The notes below the pieces were generated by a model. The model saw only the letters and a list, made by a program, of their open reading frames with translations, was not told where the DNA came from and made no database searches. Source: Variovorax fucosicus (lineage in GTDB: Bacteria; Pseudomonadota; Gammaproteobacteria; Burkholderiales; Burkholderiaceae_C). Taken from it: a stretch of DNA of 64,000 nt. The DNA is taken from the NCBI RefSeq assembly GCF_030316825.1, contig NZ_JASZYU010000004.1, positions 186,001 to 250,000 on the forward strand, written 5' to 3'. The position numbers and the translations under genes are program-made. Of this stretch, positions 62,019-64,000 are shown one piece after another; the stretch's first letter is position 1, and the number at the start of each line of letters is the position of its first letter.

Positions 62019-62936
62019 TCAGGCGTCGTCGCGCAGCGTATAGAGCGGAATGTCTTTCTCGAGCGCCAGCGCATCGAGCTGGTCGCAGCTCAGCCGTGCC
62101 ACATGGTCGGCAATCGCCTTGTGCATCGACGAGCGGAACATCGCCTTGCCTGATTCGGCGTCGTGGCCGGCCGCGGCGGCAAGGCGCTGCGCGAAGTGCG
62201 GTTCCAGCGCGGCGATGGCAACGCGCCCGTCGGCGCAGGGGTAGACGCGGTAGCCCGCATGCGCACCGCCGACCGAGCCGGGCGGCTGGGTCAGGCCCCA
62301 GTGCCGGGGCAGCGCCAGGTAGCGGGCCGCCTCCGACAACGCCACTTCGATCTGCACGCCCGCGCCGTCTTTCGAGGCGGCTCGCAGCAGCAATGCCTGC
62401 AGCACCGCTTCGCTGGCCATCAGCGATCCGGCCATGTCGGCGTAGAGCGTGGGCGGCAGGTCGAGGCCGGTGACCAGGCCGCTTTCCGCCAGATAGGTGA
62501 GATCGTGCCCCGGCTCCTCGGCGCGCGCTCCCGGCGCGCCGACGATGGCCACGAGCGACAGGCGTGGATAGCGCGCATGCAGCGTGTCCCAGGCCAGGCC
62601 GAGCTTCGTCAGCGCCGAGGGGCGGAACGAGGTGATGAGCACATCGGCCTGCGCCAGTTCGGCCTGCAGCGTCTGCTGGCCTTCCGGCGTCTTGAGGTCG
62701 GCCTGCACATGGTCTATGCCGTCGTGCAGTTGCGCGTAGGCGGTCGGCGCGTAGTGGCCCATCGGGTCGGACGAGTGGCCGCCGACGGCTGGCGGCTCGA
62801 GCTTCACGCAGGTCGCGCCCATCTGCCGGCAGCGCATCAGCGCCGCCGGGCCGGGCAGGTTGAGCGCGAGGCTCAGCACGCGCACGCCCTGCAATGCGGT
62901 TGAAGCCAGGAAGGGGCGGGCAGCGGAAGGCGGCAT
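62019..62936 (-). CDS. CaiB/BaiF-family CoA transferase (short)
   Basis: 305 residues, about 60-90 shorter than the family norm. LQGVRVLSLALNLPGPAALM, MGATCVKLEPP, the probable catalytic Asp in LYADMAGSLMASEAVLQALL, then a Gly-rich GSVGGAHAGYRVYPCADGRVAI. It could be a type III CoA transferase or alpha-methylacyl-CoA racemase relative. Stand-alone, convergent with the RluA-family gene. Confidence 0.82.
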   Translation of the reverse strand: MPPSAARPFLASTALQGVRVLSLALNLPGPAALMRCRQMGATCVKLEPPAVGGHSSDPMGHYAPTAYAQLHDGIDHVQADLKTPEGQQTLQAELAQADVLITSFRPSALTKLGLAWDTLHARYPRLSLVAIVGAPGARAEEPGHDLTYLAESGLVTGLDLPPTLYADMAGSLMASEAVLQALLLRAASKDGAGVQIEVALSEAARYLALPRHWGLTQPPGSVGGAHAGYRVYPCADGRVAIAALEPHFAQRLAAAAGHDAESGKAMFRSSMHKAIADHVARLSCDQLDALALEKDIPLYTLRDDA

Positions 62937-62980
62937 GAGTGGGAGTCCAACAGATGGGTTGAGCTCCCATTCTGTCGTCT

Positions 62981-63538
62981 TCACGCCGTGCTGCGCTGCC
63001 GCGCGGGCCTGGTCTTGAGAAATTGCCGAACCAGTCGATCCGCGAACGCGAGCGAGCCCGCCAGCAGGCCCGCCAACAGCAGGCCGGCCACGACGTCGAG
63101 CGGAAAGTGCACGCCCACGTAGATGCGTGCCCATCCGGTCAACACGGCCAGTGCCGTCACGACCCAGCCGATGCTGCGCAACCGCGGCCGCCACAGGAAA
63201 CACAACGCCACCGTGAACATCACGGTCGCGTGTGTGCTCGGCAGCGAACCACGATGGCCGTGGCCGAGCCACGACGGGCTCAGGCCCAGCATGAAGGGGC
63301 GCGGCTGGTTCAGCGCGGCGGCGAGCGAATGCGCCAGCATGCCCGCGCCGGCGGCCAACAGGCACACGGCCACGAAGTAGGCGCGGTCGGCCGGCTGGCG
63401 CCAGGCGGCCCACGCCATCAACGCCACGCTGAGCCAGGAAGCGCCGAGTGCGAGTTGGGTCGCCAGCCACAGCAACGTGCCGTTCGGCGCATGACCGCCT
63501 GCGATCCACTGGAACAGTTGCAGGTTCAGCGTGTCCAT
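62981..63538 (-). CDS. PAP2-family phosphatase
   Basis: 185 residues with about five membrane helices. Classical PAP2 triad: NQPRPF (78-82), GSLPSTHA (Ser101/His103) and GWARIYVGVHFPLDVV (Arg138, His144, Asp148). Likely an undecaprenyl-diphosphate or lipid phosphatase at the inner membrane. Unlike the Aur1-like PAP2 protein at 58370. Confidence 0.88.
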   Translation of the reverse strand: MDTLNLQLFQWIAGGHAPNGTLLWLATQLALGASWLSVALMAWAAWRQPADRAYFVAVCLLAAGAGMLAHSLAAALNQPRPFMLGLSPSWLGHGHRGSLPSTHATVMFTVALCFLWRPRLRSIGWVVTALAVLTGWARIYVGVHFPLDVVAGLLLAGLLAGSLAFADRLVRQFLKTRPARQRSTA

Positions 63539-63652
63539 GAGGGGCGCCCTGCAAACAGAAAATCATTCATCCAATACCTTTTCGAACAGAAAGAGAGGCG
63601 GCCGTGCAGGGGCGCGCGACCGGGCCCGCGGCGCAGCGATGCGTCGCGTTGT

Positions 63653-64000
63653 TCAGTTCGAAAGCGGTGGCGCGAGGGTGGGCGGCCGGCGCCGCCAGGG
63701 TGCGGCGAGCGGTGGGGCGCGGCTGCGCCGGATCAGCGCGCCGGGCAGCGGTGGCTGCCACGGCACGCCGAGCCCGCGCAGCGCGACGAGCAGCGGCAGC
63801 AGCAAGCCGACCAGCGCCATCAGCAGGTCGAGCCCGTGCTGCAGCGCGTGCGGCAGGTCGATGGTCGCGGCCGACGGAACGAACAGCGTGACCTCGGGCG
63901 TGTCGGCATGGCCTGAGCGTTCGTCGGGCTCGAAGCGCGTCACGTCTGCGCCGCGCACGCGCAACCCGGGCTCGTCTTCCCAGCCGTCGACGCGGAAATG
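63653..64000 (-). CDS. 3' end of an unrecognised membrane protein (cut by window edge)
   Basis: The minus-strand frame is open from the right edge: HFRVDGWEDEPGLRVRGAD and so on, one membrane helix (HGLDLLMALVGLLLPLLVAL), and a basic Pro/Arg-rich tail. About 115 residues are visible. I cannot name it. The start lies beyond the window. Confidence 0.55.
   Translation of the reverse strand, partial: HFRVDGWEDEPGLRVRGADVTRFEPDERSGHADTPEVTLFVPSAATIDLPHALQHGLDLLMALVGLLLPLLVALRGLGVPWQPPLPGALIRRSRAPPLAAPWRRRPPTLAPPLSN

Overview
The window is high-GC chromosomal DNA from a betaproteobacterium, most likely Burkholderiales/Comamonadaceae and Variovorax-like. The evidence is the very high GC at third positions, a pyruvate dehydrogenase E3 that carries its own lipoyl domain, orphan tripartite-tricarboxylate (Bug) receptors, an hfq-hflX-hflK-hflC-yjeT-hisZ-purA block, and a proteasome-like gene of the betaproteobacterial type. 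The assignment is inference from protein content; there is no rRNA here. I found no tRNA, rRNA, CRISPR array, insertion sequence or prophage, and no gap above 300 bases lacks a gene.

Layout. 1-2860: end of a pyruvate dehydrogenase operon (aceF 3' end, a proteasome/HslV-like Ntn hydrolase, lpdA), all joined by ATGA overlaps and closed by a shared terminator. 2950-7463: NlpC/P60 hydrolase, PQQ-type sugar dehydrogenase, isochorismatase-like hydrolase, prpE. 7633-15123: sucA-sucB-lpd, then zapE and a periplasmic coiled-coil protein. 15126-21074: PP2C phosphatase, YdcH-like protein, DinG-type helicase, bamD facing rluD, scpB. 21071-35206 and on to 38922: a long housekeeping block, rluB, ndk, rlmN, pilW/pilF, rodZ, ispG, hisS, yfgM, bamB, der, hfq, hflX, hflK, hflC, yjeT, hisZ, purA, whose order is largely that of other proteobacteria. 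From about 39 kb onward the content becomes accessory: a phosphoribosyltransferase, VOC protein, cystathionine beta-lyase, tesA facing a lone ybbA-type ATPase, an unrecognised membrane protein, rlmB, two Bug receptors, an aldo/keto reductase, a split chromate transporter pair and a fused one, a CHRD lipoprotein, a patatin next to 3-hydroxybutyrate dehydrogenase, a MarR-GNAT fusion, a YgiQ radical SAM protein, two UspA proteins, a PAP2-ACP-ketosynthase operon, an RluA-family enzyme, a CaiB-type CoA transferase and a PAP2 phosphatase. A membrane-protein gene is cut by the right edge.

How the genes work together. The left part is central carbon metabolism: acetyl-CoA from pyruvate, propionyl-CoA from propionate, and succinyl-CoA from 2-oxoglutarate. 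The middle is envelope assembly (BamB, BamD, RodZ, PilW, YfgM), membrane protein quality control (HflKC), RNA modification and ribosome assembly (RluB, RluD, RlmN, RlmB, Der, HflX) and Hfq. Genes are tightly packed with many 4-bp stop/start overlaps, so translational coupling is a theme. Non-ATG starts are common (TTG for zapE, hflX, tesA and the aldo/keto reductase; GTG for rluD, ispG, hfq and one Bug receptor; probably CTG for a DUF3237 gene).

The most notable signals are (1) the proteasome-like subunit translated between PDH E2 and E3, (2) a three-copy intergenic repeat of about 90 bp with two stem-loops whose loops vary while the stems are kept, (3) the PAP2(Aur1-like)-ACP-ketosynthase operon, (4) a membrane protein of unknown function with DxD and TPxGxR motifs, and (5) a MarR-GNAT gene with a palindrome over its own start codon.
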